Part shown: positions 44,124 to 54,124 of the stretch, in pieces | Layout of the letters: every line of letters starts with the position of its first letter | How positions within the stretch are numbered: position 1 is the stretch's first letter | Origin: Bradyrhizobium sp. CSA112 | Lineage (GTDB): Bacteria > Pseudomonadota > Alphaproteobacteria > Rhizobiales > Xanthobacteraceae | Length of the DNA: 64,000 bases | NCBI RefSeq assembly: GCF_029051645.1 | Contig: NZ_JAACFS010000009.1 | Location: 152,448 to 216,447, forward strand | Direction of reading: 5' to 3' | The notes under the pieces: generated by a model | Database searches by the model: none | What the model was told of the DNA's origin: nothing | What the model saw: the letters and a program-made list of their open reading frames with translations, nothing else | Made by a program: the position numbers and the translations under genes

Positions 44124-44921
44124 ATGCCGACCTCCAATGATACCGCCGCCAGCGCCCCTGCCCTGCTCAGGATCGATGGCGCGATTGCCACGATCACGCT
44201 CAACCGGCCAGCGGCCTTCAATTCGATCAATCTCTCGATCGCGCAAAAGCTCGAGCAACTCGGCGCCGAGGTCGAACGCAACGACGACATACGGGTGCTG
44301 GTGATCGAGGGCGAAGGCCGCGCTTTCTCCGCCGGCGGCGACTTGCAGACCATCGGTGCAGCCGCCGCCAACGACACCGTTGCGCCCGTGGTGGGAGAAT
44401 TGCTGAAGCACTACCACGCCTTTATCGAGACGGTGCGACGGATGCCGAAGATCGTTCTCTCCAGCGTCCACGGCTCCGCCGCCGGCGCCGGCATGGGGCT
44501 GGCCTTCGTCACCGACCTCTGCATTGCCGCCGATGACGCCCGCTTTACGCCGGCCTATGCCAAGATCGGGGTTTCGCCGGATGGCGGCAGTACGGTCGGC
44601 ATGGTCGGGACCGTCGGCACCCGTCGCGCGCTTCAGATATTTTTGGCCGAGGACAGCTTTACCGCGCAGCAGGCTTATGAATGGGGCCTGGTCGCCCGCG
44701 TCGTTCCGGCCGCGGAGCTGAAAGCGGAAACGCGCAAATTCGCCGAGCGGCTGGCGCAGAACCCGCCAGCGGCGATCGCAGGCACCAAGTCGCTGGTCTA
44801 TCAGGCCGCCGTTACGCCGACCAAACAGCAGCTCGATGCTGAGGAAGCGAAGATCATCGACGCCATGCAGACCGACGACTTCCGCGTCGCCGTGAAGAAG
44901 TTCACCAGCAAGTCGAAGTGA
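44124..44921 (+). CDS. Enoyl-CoA hydratase/isomerase family protein
   Basis: A 265-residue crotonase-fold enzyme. The oxyanion-hole blocks are GRAFSAGGDLQTIG and SVHGSAAGAGMGLA, and the acidic residue equivalents follow in YAKIGVSPDGGSTVGMV. The N-terminus is LLRIDGAIATITLNRPAAFNSI. It acts on CoA thioesters, for example hydration or isomerisation of enoyl-CoA in fatty or aromatic acid breakdown. It stands alone with repeat DNA downstream. The start at 44124 has GAGG upstream. Confidence 0.9.
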   Translation: MPTSNDTAASAPALLRIDGAIATITLNRPAAFNSINLSIAQKLEQLGAEVERNDDIRVLVIEGEGRAFSAGGDLQTIGAAAANDTVAPVVGELLKHYHAFIETVRRMPKIVLSSVHGSAAGAGMGLAFVTDLCIAADDARFTPAYAKIGVSPDGGSTVGMVGTVGTRRALQIFLAEDSFTAQQAYEWGLVARVVPAAELKAETRKFAERLAQNPPAAIAGTKSLVYQAAVTPTKQQLDAEEAKIIDAMQTDDFRVAVKKFTSKSK

Positions 44922-44970
44922 CTGTTGGCAGAGCTGGTGCCTCGCATGCGGCTGTCGTCCCGCTCTGGAA

Positions 44971-45090
44971 GTCGTCCCTGCGAACGCAGGGACCCATAAC
45001 CACCGTCTCGAGTTGTTTGAAGACGCGACTGTCATCTCACTTCAACGGAGAGCACAACGCGGTATAGGTCCCTGCGTGCGCAGGGACGAC
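44971..45090 (+). repeat. Palindromic intergenic repeat, family A
   Basis: Arms GTCGTCCCTGCGAACGCAGG and GGTCCCTGCGTGCGCAGG (then GACGAC). It lies between the convergent enoyl-CoA hydratase and dehydratase genes. Confidence 0.85.
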
Positions 45091-45111
45091 CATATAGTGC
45101 GCTGAAGCGTG

Positions 45112-46818
45112 CTAATCCTTGCCCTGCTCGCGCATGAAATCGAAGTCGCAGCCCTCGTCGGCCTGCAGAATGGTCTCGTTGAACAGGTGCGCGTAGCCGC
45201 GCCTGGCCCAATCGGGCGCGACGGCGGGCGACAGCGCCGCGCGACGTTTCTCCAGTTCGGCCGCGTCGATCAAGAGATCGATGCTGCGCTTCGCGACATC
45301 GAGGCGGATCATGTCCCCGTTCTTCACCAGCGCCAGCGGCCCGCCCACGGCGGATTCCGGCGTGATGTGCAGCACGATGGTGCCGAACGCGGTTCCGCTC
45401 ATGCGTGCGTCGGATATCCGCACCATGTCCTTGGTTCCGCCGCGCGCGAGTTTCTTGGGAATCGGCAGGTAGCCAGCCTCCGGCATGCCGGGCGCGCCCT
45501 TGGGGCCGGCATTGCGCAGCACCAGCACGTCGTCGGCGTTGACGTCGAGATCGGGATCGTCGACCCGTAGCGTCATGTCTTCCACGGATTCGAACACCAC
45601 GGCACGGCCCGTATGTTGCAGCAGCTTGGGGCTCGCCGCCGATTGTTTGATGACCGCCCCGCGCGGCGCAAGATTGCCGTGCAGCACCGCCATTGCGCCT
45701 TCGGCCTTGATCGGATTGTCGCGCGGACGGATGGCGTCCTGCCCCGGCACCTCCTCGGCGCCGGCGACAACATCGCGCAGCGTTTGGCCGGTGATGGTCT
45801 TGGCATTGAGGTCGATGAGATCGCCAAGCTGTGCCATCAGCTTCGGCACGCCGCCGGCGTGATGGAAATGCTCCATATAATGCTCGCCTGACGGTTTCAG
45901 GTCGATCAGCACCGGCACCTCGCGGCCGAGCTTGTCGAATGCTTCGAGATCGATACGGTGTTTGGTGCGGTTAGCGATTGCCGTGAGGTGAATGAGGCCG
46001 TTGGTCGATCCACCGATCGCCTGGAGCACCACCTGCGCGTTGCGGAACGAAGCCGGCGTCAGCAATTCGCTCGGCCTTGGTCCCTTCGCCTTAGCCATCG
46101 CGGCGGCGACTTTGCCGCTGGCTTCAGCCGAGCGAAACCGCTCGGCGTGCGGCGCCGGAATCGTCGCGCTCATCGGCAGCGACAGGCCTAGCGCCTCGGT
46201 GATGCACGCCATGGTGCTCGCGGTGCCCATCACCATGCAAGTGCCGACTGAAGGTGCAAGCCTTCCGTTGACGGCTTCGATCTCGTTGTCATCGATTTCG
46301 CCGGCGCGATACTTCGCCCAGAGCCGACGGCAATCGGTGCAGGCGCCGAGCACCTCGCCCCTGTGATGTCCGACCACCATCGGCCCGACCGGAATGACGA
46401 CGGTCGGCAGATCGGCGGAGACCGCCGCCATGATCTGCGCCGGCAACGTCTTGTCGCAACCGCCGATCACGACCACGGCGTCCATCGGCTGGGCGCGGAT
46501 CATCTCCTCGGTATCCATCGCCATCAGATTGCGCAGGTACATCGAGGTCGGATAGGCAAAGCTCTCGGCGATCGAGATGGTCGGGAACACCATCGGCATC
46601 GCACCGCTCAGCATTACGCCGCGCTTCACCGCTTCGATGATCTGCGGAACGTTGCCGTGACAGGGATTGTAGTCGCTGTACGTATTGGTGATGCCGACGA
46701 TCGGCCTGTTCAGCGCATCATCCGAATAGCCCATGGCCTTGATGAAGGCCTTGCGCAGGAACAGCGAGAACCCAGCGTCGCCATAACTCGTCAGTCCCTT
46801 GCGAAGTCCGTCGGCCAT
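45112..46818 (-). CDS. IlvD/Edd family sugar-acid dehydratase
   Basis: A 568-residue iron-sulfur dehydratase. Cluster Cys residues are Cys53 (YNPCHGN), Cys121 (GGCDKTLPA) and Cys194 (VGTCMVMG), and the C-terminal ISDARMSGTAFGTIVLH block is present. Spacing of 68 and 73 residues matches, from memory, the pentonate dehydratases (arabinonate, xylonate) better than IlvD itself, so I favour an aldonate or aldarate substrate. It lies upstream of the uronate dehydrogenase and lactonase genes, a fit with oxidative uronate breakdown. Being a branched-chain dihydroxy-acid dehydratase is less likely but not excluded. Confidence 0.88.
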   Translation of the reverse strand: MADGLRKGLTSYGDAGFSLFLRKAFIKAMGYSDDALNRPIVGITNTYSDYNPCHGNVPQIIEAVKRGVMLSGAMPMVFPTISIAESFAYPTSMYLRNLMAMDTEEMIRAQPMDAVVVIGGCDKTLPAQIMAAVSADLPTVVIPVGPMVVGHHRGEVLGACTDCRRLWAKYRAGEIDDNEIEAVNGRLAPSVGTCMVMGTASTMACITEALGLSLPMSATIPAPHAERFRSAEASGKVAAAMAKAKGPRPSELLTPASFRNAQVVLQAIGGSTNGLIHLTAIANRTKHRIDLEAFDKLGREVPVLIDLKPSGEHYMEHFHHAGGVPKLMAQLGDLIDLNAKTITGQTLRDVVAGAEEVPGQDAIRPRDNPIKAEGAMAVLHGNLAPRGAVIKQSAASPKLLQHTGRAVVFESVEDMTLRVDDPDLDVNADDVLVLRNAGPKGAPGMPEAGYLPIPKKLARGGTKDMVRISDARMSGTAFGTIVLHITPESAVGGPLALVKNGDMIRLDVAKRSIDLLIDAAELEKRRAALSPAVAPDWARRGYAHLFNETILQADEGCDFDFMREQGKD

Positions 46819-46840
46819 CTTCTTGTTCCCGTCTTCGAGG

Positions 46841-46938
46841 CTCTAGATTCCGGGCGCCCTAGCGAGCTCGGGCCACGATATGATCGTCAGTATGGTTTCC
46901 AGGCCCGCGCCGCAAGGGCGCATGACCCGGAATTAGAG
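46841..46938 (+). repeat. Palindromic intergenic repeat, family G-like
   Basis: Arms CTCTAGATTCCGGG (46841-46854) and CCCGGAATTAGAG (46926-46938) are inverted copies with one extra base. It lies between the dehydratase and uronate dehydrogenase genes. Confidence 0.65.
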
Positions 46939-46941
46939 ATC

Positions 46942-47760
46942 TCACTTCCAGTCGATGATCCTGTTCTTGTCGCCGTCGAACTCCATGCTGCAGAACGTGC
47001 CGCCCTGGTAGTAATCGCCGACCGGATCCGGCTTCAGCTTGGCCTGCTCGGCCATGGCGTGTTCGCGGAAATCCTCGCCGCGGCCGGTCGGCCGATAGCC
47101 GAGCTCGTAGGCGCGGTGGTTGTCCCACCAGGCGCGCTCATTATGGGAGGCGCCGTAGAAGATCTCGAAATGGATGTCAGGGTGCTCGAGCCCGATGCGG
47201 CAGAGCTGCACCAGGTCTTCCGGCTTCAGCCAGATCGAAAGCCGGCGGTGGTCCAGCGGCATCTCGCCGAAATTGCCGATCCGCAGGCAGGTAACGCCAA
47301 GCCCGTGCTTGTCGGCATAGAGCGCGCCGACGGCTTCGCCGAACACCTTGCTGACGCCGTAGCGGCTGTCCGGGCGCGCGGTGACGTCGGTGCCGATCCG
47401 GTGATGGCGCGGATAGAAGCCGACGGCGTGGTTCGACGAGGCGAATACTACCCGCTTCACGCCCTTTTTCCGCGCCGCCTCGAACAGGTTATAGCCGCCG
47501 ATGATGTTGGACTGCAGGATTGAGTCCCAGGGACCTTCGACCGAATAGCCGCCGAAATGCAGGATGCCGTCCACGCCTTCACAGATCGCCTCGACCTGCG
47601 CCAGATCGGCAAGGTCCGCCGCCTTGAATTCCTCGTCCTTGCCGAGATCGACCGGCGCCTTCAGATCGCTCAGCAGCAGATCCGGATAGATCGGCGGCAA
47701 CAGCTTGCGCAGGCTCGTCCCGATCCCGCCGGCAGCGCCGGTCATCAATATGCGTGGCAT
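46942..47760 (-). CDS. udh: Uronate dehydrogenase
   Basis: A 272-residue short-chain extended dehydrogenase with TGAAGGIG (residues 7-14) as the NAD loop. The catalytic set is SSNHAVGFYP (Ser109, Asn110) with Tyr134 and Lys138 in SRYGVSKVFGE, which matches the well-studied Agrobacterium uronate dehydrogenase. It oxidises galacturonate or glucuronate to the aldaro-lactone. The ATG at 47760 has AGAGGAACGAA upstream. A divergent SMP-30 lactonase gene and an IlvD/Edd dehydratase gene are beside it, supporting this pathway. Confidence 0.88.
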   Translation of the reverse strand: MPRILMTGAAGGIGTSLRKLLPPIYPDLLLSDLKAPVDLGKDEEFKAADLADLAQVEAICEGVDGILHFGGYSVEGPWDSILQSNIIGGYNLFEAARKKGVKRVVFASSNHAVGFYPRHHRIGTDVTARPDSRYGVSKVFGEAVGALYADKHGLGVTCLRIGNFGEMPLDHRRLSIWLKPEDLVQLCRIGLEHPDIHFEIFYGASHNERAWWDNHRAYELGYRPTGRGEDFREHAMAEQAKLKPDPVGDYYQGGTFCSMEFDGDKNRIIDWK

Positions 47761-47854
47761 TTCGTTCCTCTTAATCTCGCGACCGATTTGCGGTCATTAG
47801 CCGGGAATGATAGCAAACTCAAACGGTCAGGGAACGCAACAACGAGAACAGCAA

Positions 47855-48823
<969 letters not shown>

Positions 48824-48842
48824 GTATCCTGCATATATTTCT

Positions 48843-48960
48843 GTCGTCCCTGCGAACGCAGGGACCCATACCGCGTGATCTATCAATGAGGCAGTGTGGC
48901 TGACGCCTTGTAACGCAATTGCATTCGGTGGTTATGGGTCCCTGCGTTCGCAGGGACGAC
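48843..48960 (+). repeat. Palindromic intergenic repeat, family A
   Basis: Arms GTCGTCCCTGCGAACGCAGG and GGTCCCTGCGTTCGCAGG (then GACGAC). It separates the convergent lactonase and aldehyde dehydrogenase genes. Confidence 0.85.
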
Positions 48961-48995
48961 ACTGAATTTGTTTCTGCAGCGAACAGAACGCAACA

Positions 48996-49020
48996 CGCCG
49001 GAGCGAGATTCGCTCCGGCG
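48996..49020 (-). terminator. Hairpin beyond the aldehyde dehydrogenase gene
   Basis: Perfect 10-bp stem CGCCGGAGCG (48996-49005) with CGCTCCGGCG (49011-49020), 20 bases after the stop at 49041. There is little T tract, so it may be a terminator or a stabilising hairpin. Confidence 0.5.
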
Positions 49021-49040
49021 CTTGGTGACCCCTCGATGAT

Positions 49041-50471
49041 TTACGCCGCGTTGTAGCCGGCGACCGCCTTCACCTCGAGATATTCCTCGAGGCCGTACTT
49101 GCCCCATTCGCGGCCGTTGCCGGACTGCTTATAGCCGCCGAACGGCGCAGTGCGGTCGTTCGGCACGCCCTGCAGGTTGATGTTGCCGGCGCGAATCTGT
49201 TTGGCCACGCGACGCGCGCTTTCCACCGTATCGCCCGAGACGTAACCGGCGAGACCATAGGGCGTGTCATTGGCGATCTTCACGGCGTCGGCTTCATCCT
49301 TGGCGCCGATGATCGTCAGCACCGGCCCGAAGATTTCCTCCCGCGCAATCGTCATGTCGTTGGTGACGTCGGCGAAGATGGTCGGGCGCACGTAGAAGCC
49401 CTTGTTGACACCCTCAGGCAGACCGGGACCACCGGCCACCAGCGTCGCGCCTTCGTCGATGCCCTTCTTGATCAGCGCCTGAATCTTGTCCCACTGAATG
49501 CGCGACACGACCGGGCCGATGGTGGTGCCCTCGGCGCGGGGATCGCCGGCCTTGGTCTTGTCGGCGACGCCCTTGGCGATGGCAGCGACTTCCTTCATCT
49601 TCGACAGCGGCACGATCATCCGCGACGGCGCGTTGCACGACTGGCCGGAGTTGTTGAACATGTGCATCACGCCGCCGGTCACGGCCTTGGTGAGGTCGGC
49701 GCCTTCGAGGATGACGTTCGGCGACTTGCCGCCCAATTCCTGGCTGACGCGCTTCACGGTCGGCGCGGCACGCTTGGCGACATCGACGCCGGCGCGGGTC
49801 GAGCCGGTGAATGAGATCATGTCGATGTCAGGATGCTCGGCCATCGCGGCGCCGACTTCGGGACCGAGGCCGTTCAGCAGGTTGAACACGCCCTTCGGCA
49901 CGCCCGCTTCATGCAGGATTTCGGCAAAGATCAATGCGGACGTCGGCGTGAATTCCGAGGGCTTGAGGATCATGGTGCAGCCGGCGGCGAGCGCGGGCGC
50001 GACCTTGCAGGCGATCTGGTTGAGCGGCCAGTTCCAGGGCGTGATCATGCCGACGACGCCGACCGGCTCGCGCAGCACCACGGCGGTGCCGACGTTCTCC
50101 TCGAAGTGATAGTTCTTCAGCACTTCAAGCGTGGAAGCGATGTGGCCGAGGCCGGCGCCGGCCTGCAGGCGTTCGGCCATCGGCAGCGGCGCGCCCATCT
50201 CGTCGGACACGGCGGCGCCGATGTCCTTCATGCGGGTCTTGTAGATCTCGATGATCTTCTCGAACAGCGCGATGCGCTCTTCGCGGCTGGTCTGCGAATA
50301 AGTCACGAAAGCGCGCTTGGCGGCGGCAACGGCCTTGTCGAGGTCGGCCTTCGAGCCGAGCGCAACTTCGTACATCGCTTCTTCGGTCGCCGGATTGACG
50401 ACGGGGGTGGATTTCTTGACGGCCGGATCGACCCAGGCGCCATCGATGTAGAATTGCATGCGATTGACCAT
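49041..50471 (-). CDS. NAD(P)-dependent aldehyde dehydrogenase
   Basis: A 476-residue ALDH. The catalytic Glu is in SQELGGKSPNVILEG, the nucleophile Cys is in NNSGQSCNAPSRM, and GFYVRPTIFADV and EEIFGPVLTIIGA are conserved. The start ATG 50471 follows AGAGG; the frame runs to 50639 but lacks any other family sequence there. Possible substrates include 2-oxoglutarate semialdehyde from the oxidative uronate route or a broad-range aldehyde. The gene lies downstream of the transketolase-like gene, separated by a palindromic repeat of about 100 bases. Confidence 0.92.
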   Translation of the reverse strand: MVNRMQFYIDGAWVDPAVKKSTPVVNPATEEAMYEVALGSKADLDKAVAAAKRAFVTYSQTSREERIALFEKIIEIYKTRMKDIGAAVSDEMGAPLPMAERLQAGAGLGHIASTLEVLKNYHFEENVGTAVVLREPVGVVGMITPWNWPLNQIACKVAPALAAGCTMILKPSEFTPTSALIFAEILHEAGVPKGVFNLLNGLGPEVGAAMAEHPDIDMISFTGSTRAGVDVAKRAAPTVKRVSQELGGKSPNVILEGADLTKAVTGGVMHMFNNSGQSCNAPSRMIVPLSKMKEVAAIAKGVADKTKAGDPRAEGTTIGPVVSRIQWDKIQALIKKGIDEGATLVAGGPGLPEGVNKGFYVRPTIFADVTNDMTIAREEIFGPVLTIIGAKDEADAVKIANDTPYGLAGYVSGDTVESARRVAKQIRAGNINLQGVPNDRTAPFGGYKQSGNGREWGKYGLEEYLEVKAVAGYNAA

Positions 50472-50633
50472 CGGAAACCTCTTTAATCTCGGAGCAATGG
50501 AGGAGCAGCGGAAGCGTTCTGCAACATCCTTGCACGAAAGCCAGGGCAGTTGAACCCGCCATATGCGGGGTGCCGCGATGCGGCAGGCGCTGGATATAAG
50601 GACAGGGGCATGGGGGTGGCAAGGTGCTCCGCC

Positions 50634-50739
50634 CGTCATTCCGGGGCGCGCCTCTTGGCGCGAGCCCGGAATCCATCGGGCCGCATAACCCGTGTCACGA
50701 TGGATTCCGAGTTCGCGCTGCGCGCGCCCCGGAATGACG
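50634..50739 (+). repeat. Palindromic intergenic repeat, family G
   Basis: Arms CGTCATTCCGGGGCGCGC and GCGCGCCCCGGAATGACG, with an inner CGGAATCCATCG/CGATGGATTCCG pair forming a cruciform. It lies between the transketolase-like and aldehyde dehydrogenase genes. Confidence 0.85.
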
Positions 50740-50751
50740 GCAGCAGATGTC

Positions 50752-53118
50752 TCACACCGCCATCTTCCGGTGCCGCACCGGCGCCCCGACGGTCAACGCC
50801 TCCGCCGCATCGATGATGGCGTTGGCGTCGATGCCGTAGTGGCGGTAGAGATCGCCAATCGTGCCGGTCTGGCCGAACTGCTCGACGCCGAGCGCCTCGA
50901 GGCGGTGGCCGCGCACGCTGCCGAGCCAGCCGAGCGCGGCCGGATGGCCGTCGATCACCGTCACAATGCCGCAGTCGCGGGTGAGCGGCGCCAGCAGCTT
51001 TTCGACATGGCTGAGATGCTGGATGCCACGGCGGTCGCGCCGCAAATTCCGCGCGGCGGACCATCCCGCATGCAGCCGGTCCGCCGAGGTTACCGCCAGT
51101 AAACCGACATCGCGGTGGCTTTCGCCGATGAAGCCCACGGCCTCGATCGCCTCCGGCGCTACCGCCCCGGTATAGGCAATCACGATATCGCAATTCGGCC
51201 CGGGCTCGCGCAGCCAGTAGGCGCCCTCGGTGATGTCCCTTTGCAGGTCCGGCGTCATGATCCGCTGCGGCTGATCGACCGTGCGGGTCGACAATCGCAA
51301 ATAGACCGAGCCGCCCTCGCCGGCTTCGCGCTGCATGTGGCGAAAGCCCCACCCCATGATCACGGCAAGTTCATCGACGAAGGCCGGTTCGAACGAGGCC
51401 AGCCCATCCTGCGCCATGCCGATCAGTGGCGTCGCGATCGACTGATGCGCCCCGCCTTCCGGCGCCAGCGTGATTCCCGACGGCGTCGCCACCACCATGA
51501 AGCGGGCGTCCTGGTAACAGGCATAATTCAGTGCATCGAGGCCGCGCTCGATGAAGGGATCGTACAGCGTGCCGACGGGCAGCAGCCGCTCGCCATTGAT
51601 CTGATGCGACAGCCCCAGCGCCGAGAGCATGATGAACAGGTTCATCTCGGCGATGCCGAGTTCGAGGTGCTGCCCCTTCGGCGAGAACTCCCAGGTGTAG
51701 GCGGACGGGATCTTCTCCTGCCGGAACAGGTCGTGGTTCTCGGCCTTGGCAAACAGCCCGCGGCGGTTCACCCAGGCGCCGAGATTGGTCGAGACGGTGA
51801 CATCAGGCGACGCGGTCACGATCCGCGCGGCCAGTTCGGTATCGCCGCGCGCGAGTTCATTGAGCACCAGCCCAAAGCCCTGTTGCGTCGACATCTGCGC
51901 CGCCGGCTTGAAGGTGAGCTGTTGCGGAACGTCGATGACATCAGCGGTGAGACGGCGGCGCCCCTCCTGATTGAACGGTGCTGCCGCCAGGAATGCTTCA
52001 AGCTCGGCCGGCGCCTGCGACAGGCCTTCGAACTTGTCCCATTCATGGCCGGGGCGGATGTTCTGCGCGGCGCGCCACTTCTCCATCTGCGCCACCGTCA
52101 TCAGGCCCGCATGGTTGTCCTTGTGGCCCTGCATCGGCAGGCCGACGCCCTTGATGGTGTAGGCGATGAAGCAGACGGGACGATCGTGATCGATCGCCTC
52201 GAATGCCTCGATCATGCTGGCCATGTCGTGGCCGCCGAGGTTGGACATCAGCGCCAGCAGCTCGTCGTCGCTGCGCCGGTCGATCAGTTGCGACACCTGC
52301 CCCTGATCGCCGATGTCGTCCTGCAGATGCTTGCGGAAGGCCGCCCCGCCCTGGAAGCACAGCGCCGCATACATCTGGTTCGGGCAATTATCGATCCAGC
52401 GCCTCAAGGCCTCGCCGCCGGGTTCGGCGAACGCCGCCTGCATCAGGCGACCGTATTTCACGATCACCACGTCCCAGCCGAAATTGCGGAACATGGTCTC
52501 GAACTTCTCCCACAGCCCTTCCCGCACGACGGCATCGAGGCTCTGTCTGTTGTAGTCCACCACCCACCAGGTATTGCGCAGCGCATGCTTCCAGCCTTCC
52601 AGCAGCGCCTCGAAGATGTTGCCCTCATCCATCTCGGCGTCACCGACGAGCGCAATCATCCGCCCCTCGGGGCGGTCCTTCATCCAGCCATGCGACGTGA
52701 CGTAGTCCTGCACCAGCGAGGAGAACAGGGTTTGCGCGACGCCGAGGCCTACCGAGCCGGTGGAGAAGTCGACGTCATCGGTATCCTTGGTGCGCGACGG
52801 ATAGGATTGCGCGCCCTTGAAGCCGCGGAAATTTTCCAGCTTGTCGCGGGTCTGGTGCCCGAACAGATACTGGATGGCGTGAAACACCGGGCTTGCGTGC
52901 GGTTTCACCGCGACACGGTCCTGCGGGCGCAGCACCGAGAAATACAACGCCGACATGATGTTGGCGAGTGAGGCGGATGAGGCCTGATGGCCGCCGACCT
53001 TGAGCCCGTCGGCACTGGGCCTGACATGGTTGGCATGATGGATCGTCCACGACGACAGCCATAACACCTTGCGTGCCAGCGCGGACAACAGCTCGAGGCG
53101 TGCGGGCTCTATGGGCAT
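50752..53118 (-). CDS. Homodimeric E1-type 2-oxo acid dehydrogenase/transketolase-like enzyme (MdeB-like)
   Basis: A 788-residue TPP enzyme. The TPP motif is GDAEMDEGNIFEA...VDYNRQSLD, and other blocks are HANHVRPSADGLKVGGHQAS and YTIKGVGLPMQGHKDNH. It is closer to the homodimeric pyruvate dehydrogenase E1 (AceE) than to standard transketolase but shorter than AceE. A divergent Lrp gene next to it mirrors the mdeR/mdeB arrangement of Pseudomonas, where MdeB is an E1-like 2-ketobutyrate enzyme. By analogy this enzyme would decarboxylate a 2-oxo acid. The start has GGGAG upstream. Its E2 and E3 partners are not in this window. Confidence 0.88.
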   Translation of the reverse strand: MPIEPARLELLSALARKVLWLSSWTIHHANHVRPSADGLKVGGHQASSASLANIMSALYFSVLRPQDRVAVKPHASPVFHAIQYLFGHQTRDKLENFRGFKGAQSYPSRTKDTDDVDFSTGSVGLGVAQTLFSSLVQDYVTSHGWMKDRPEGRMIALVGDAEMDEGNIFEALLEGWKHALRNTWWVVDYNRQSLDAVVREGLWEKFETMFRNFGWDVVIVKYGRLMQAAFAEPGGEALRRWIDNCPNQMYAALCFQGGAAFRKHLQDDIGDQGQVSQLIDRRSDDELLALMSNLGGHDMASMIEAFEAIDHDRPVCFIAYTIKGVGLPMQGHKDNHAGLMTVAQMEKWRAAQNIRPGHEWDKFEGLSQAPAELEAFLAAAPFNQEGRRRLTADVIDVPQQLTFKPAAQMSTQQGFGLVLNELARGDTELAARIVTASPDVTVSTNLGAWVNRRGLFAKAENHDLFRQEKIPSAYTWEFSPKGQHLELGIAEMNLFIMLSALGLSHQINGERLLPVGTLYDPFIERGLDALNYACYQDARFMVVATPSGITLAPEGGAHQSIATPLIGMAQDGLASFEPAFVDELAVIMGWGFRHMQREAGEGGSVYLRLSTRTVDQPQRIMTPDLQRDITEGAYWLREPGPNCDIVIAYTGAVAPEAIEAVGFIGESHRDVGLLAVTSADRLHAGWSAARNLRRDRRGIQHLSHVEKLLAPLTRDCGIVTVIDGHPAALGWLGSVRGHRLEALGVEQFGQTGTIGDLYRHYGIDANAIIDAAEALTVGAPVRHRKMAV

Positions 53119-53203
53119 GGCGATGCTCCCGGAGAGAATTCAGTATGCGCCGATCTTAACGGCCGCGCAGGAGCCAAAATTCTCAATTTCCTGCGGCATA
53201 CCG

Positions 53204-53259
53204 CCCAATATTGGGATAAAATACCACCATATGCCTTCAAACCGCGAGTTTATCCCAAT
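53204..53259 (+). promoter_or_regulatory. Palindromic operator between E1-like and Lrp genes
   Basis: A perfect 12-bp palindrome CCCAATATTGGG (53204-53215) overlaps the first arm of a perfect 11-bp inverted repeat: ATTGGGATAAA (53210-53220) and TTTATCCCAAT (53249-53259). The second arm ends on the AT of the Lrp start codon at 53258. This is the pattern of several related half sites expected for autoregulated Lrp operons. Confidence 0.65.
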
Positions 53260-53719
53260 GGCAACCCTCGACGCCATCGATCGCAGGATCCTCAGCCTAC
53301 TGCAGACTGACAGCCGCATGACCATGCAGGAGCTAGCCGACAAGGTCGGCCTCTCAGTGTCGCCCTGCCATCGCCGGGTCAAGCTGCTGGAAGAACGCGG
53401 CGTCATCACCCGCTACATCGCGACCGTCGATCAGAAATCGTTGGGCTTGCACGTCAGCGTCTTCATCTCGATCAAGCTGGCACGGCAGAAGGAGGAGGAC
53501 CTCAACCGGTTTGCGAAAGCGATTTCGAAATGGGACGAGGTGCTGGAGTGTTATCTGATGACCGGCAACCGCGATTATCTGCTGCGCGTCGTCGCCGCCG
53601 ACCTCTCCTCCTATGAAGCGTTCCTGAAGAACAAGCTGACACGGCTCGACGGCATCGCCTCGATCGAGTCGAGCTTTGCGCTCAGCCAGGTGAAGTATTC
53701 GATCGCGCTGCCGGTGTAG
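53258..53719 (+). CDS. Lrp/AsnC family transcriptional regulator (MdeR-like)
   Basis: A 153-residue regulator: MATLDAIDRRILSLLQTDSR leads into the HTH (MTMQELADKVGLSVSPCHRRVKLLEERGVI), then the RAM ligand domain (VSVFISIKLARQKEEDLNRF through ECYLMTGNRDYLLRV). It should sense an amino acid and control the divergent E1-like gene. ATG 53231 is an alternative start that adds nine residues; I prefer 53258 because the operator second arm ends there and would otherwise be coding. Lrp proteins usually autoregulate. Confidence 0.9.
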   Translation: MATLDAIDRRILSLLQTDSRMTMQELADKVGLSVSPCHRRVKLLEERGVITRYIATVDQKSLGLHVSVFISIKLARQKEEDLNRFAKAISKWDEVLECYLMTGNRDYLLRVVAADLSSYEAFLKNKLTRLDGIASIESSFALSQVKYSIALPV

Positions 53720-53721
53720 CC

Positions 53722-53826
53722 GTCGTCCCTGCGAAAGCAGGGACCCATAACCACCGTCGCCAATTGTTGAGGGAAAGCCGTCAACCATCTTGCCAGGACA
53801 ACAACCGCCGCGGCGTATGGGTCCCG
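53722..53826 (+). repeat. Palindromic intergenic repeat, family A (degenerate right arm)
   Basis: Left arm GTCGTCCCTGCGAAAGCAGG as in the other copies; the right arm is reduced to CGTATGGGTCCCGG. It directly follows the Lrp gene. Confidence 0.7.
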
Positions 53827-53843
53827 GGATGTTGCACGAGTTC

Positions 53844-53930
53844 GTCATACCCGCGAAGGCGGGGTATCCAGTACGCTGCGGCCTATCGGTTCAATCACTG
53901 GCGTCTCTGGGATACTGGGTCACCCGCCTT
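53844..53930 (+). repeat. Palindromic intergenic repeat, family H
   Basis: Left arm GTCATACCCGCGAAGGCGGG then TATCCAGTA; right arm GGATACTGGGTCACCCGCC. Single recognised copy in the window. Confidence 0.55.
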
Positions 53931-53986
53931 CAGCGCCGCTGCATGAAGTTGCGCTTGCGTGCAAAGCAAATCAGTCCGGAGAAGTT

Positions 53987-54077
53987 TGCAGGGTGGGCAA
54001 AGCGACAGCTGTGCCCATCTTCACAAGCGCAGCATGAATGGTGGGCACGTCGCTCACGCTCCTTTGCCCACCCTACA
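53987..54077 (+). repeat. Palindromic intergenic repeat, family D
   Basis: Arms GCAGGGTGGGCAAAGCGACA and GCTCCTTTGCCCACCCTACA, second copy of the family at 42546. With the two repeats before it, it accounts for most of the 405-base gap between the Lrp and LysR genes; I see no gene there. Confidence 0.75.
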
Positions 54078-54124
54078 GGATCTGCCGGCCTTGCAATTGC
54101 GGCGTGTACGATCCACCTTCCTGA

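Noticed and set aside
51115..52971. A 618-codon plus-strand frame inside the E1-like gene
   Set aside because: It overlaps a well-supported enzyme on the other strand, and its product is Arg/His-rich with no motif.
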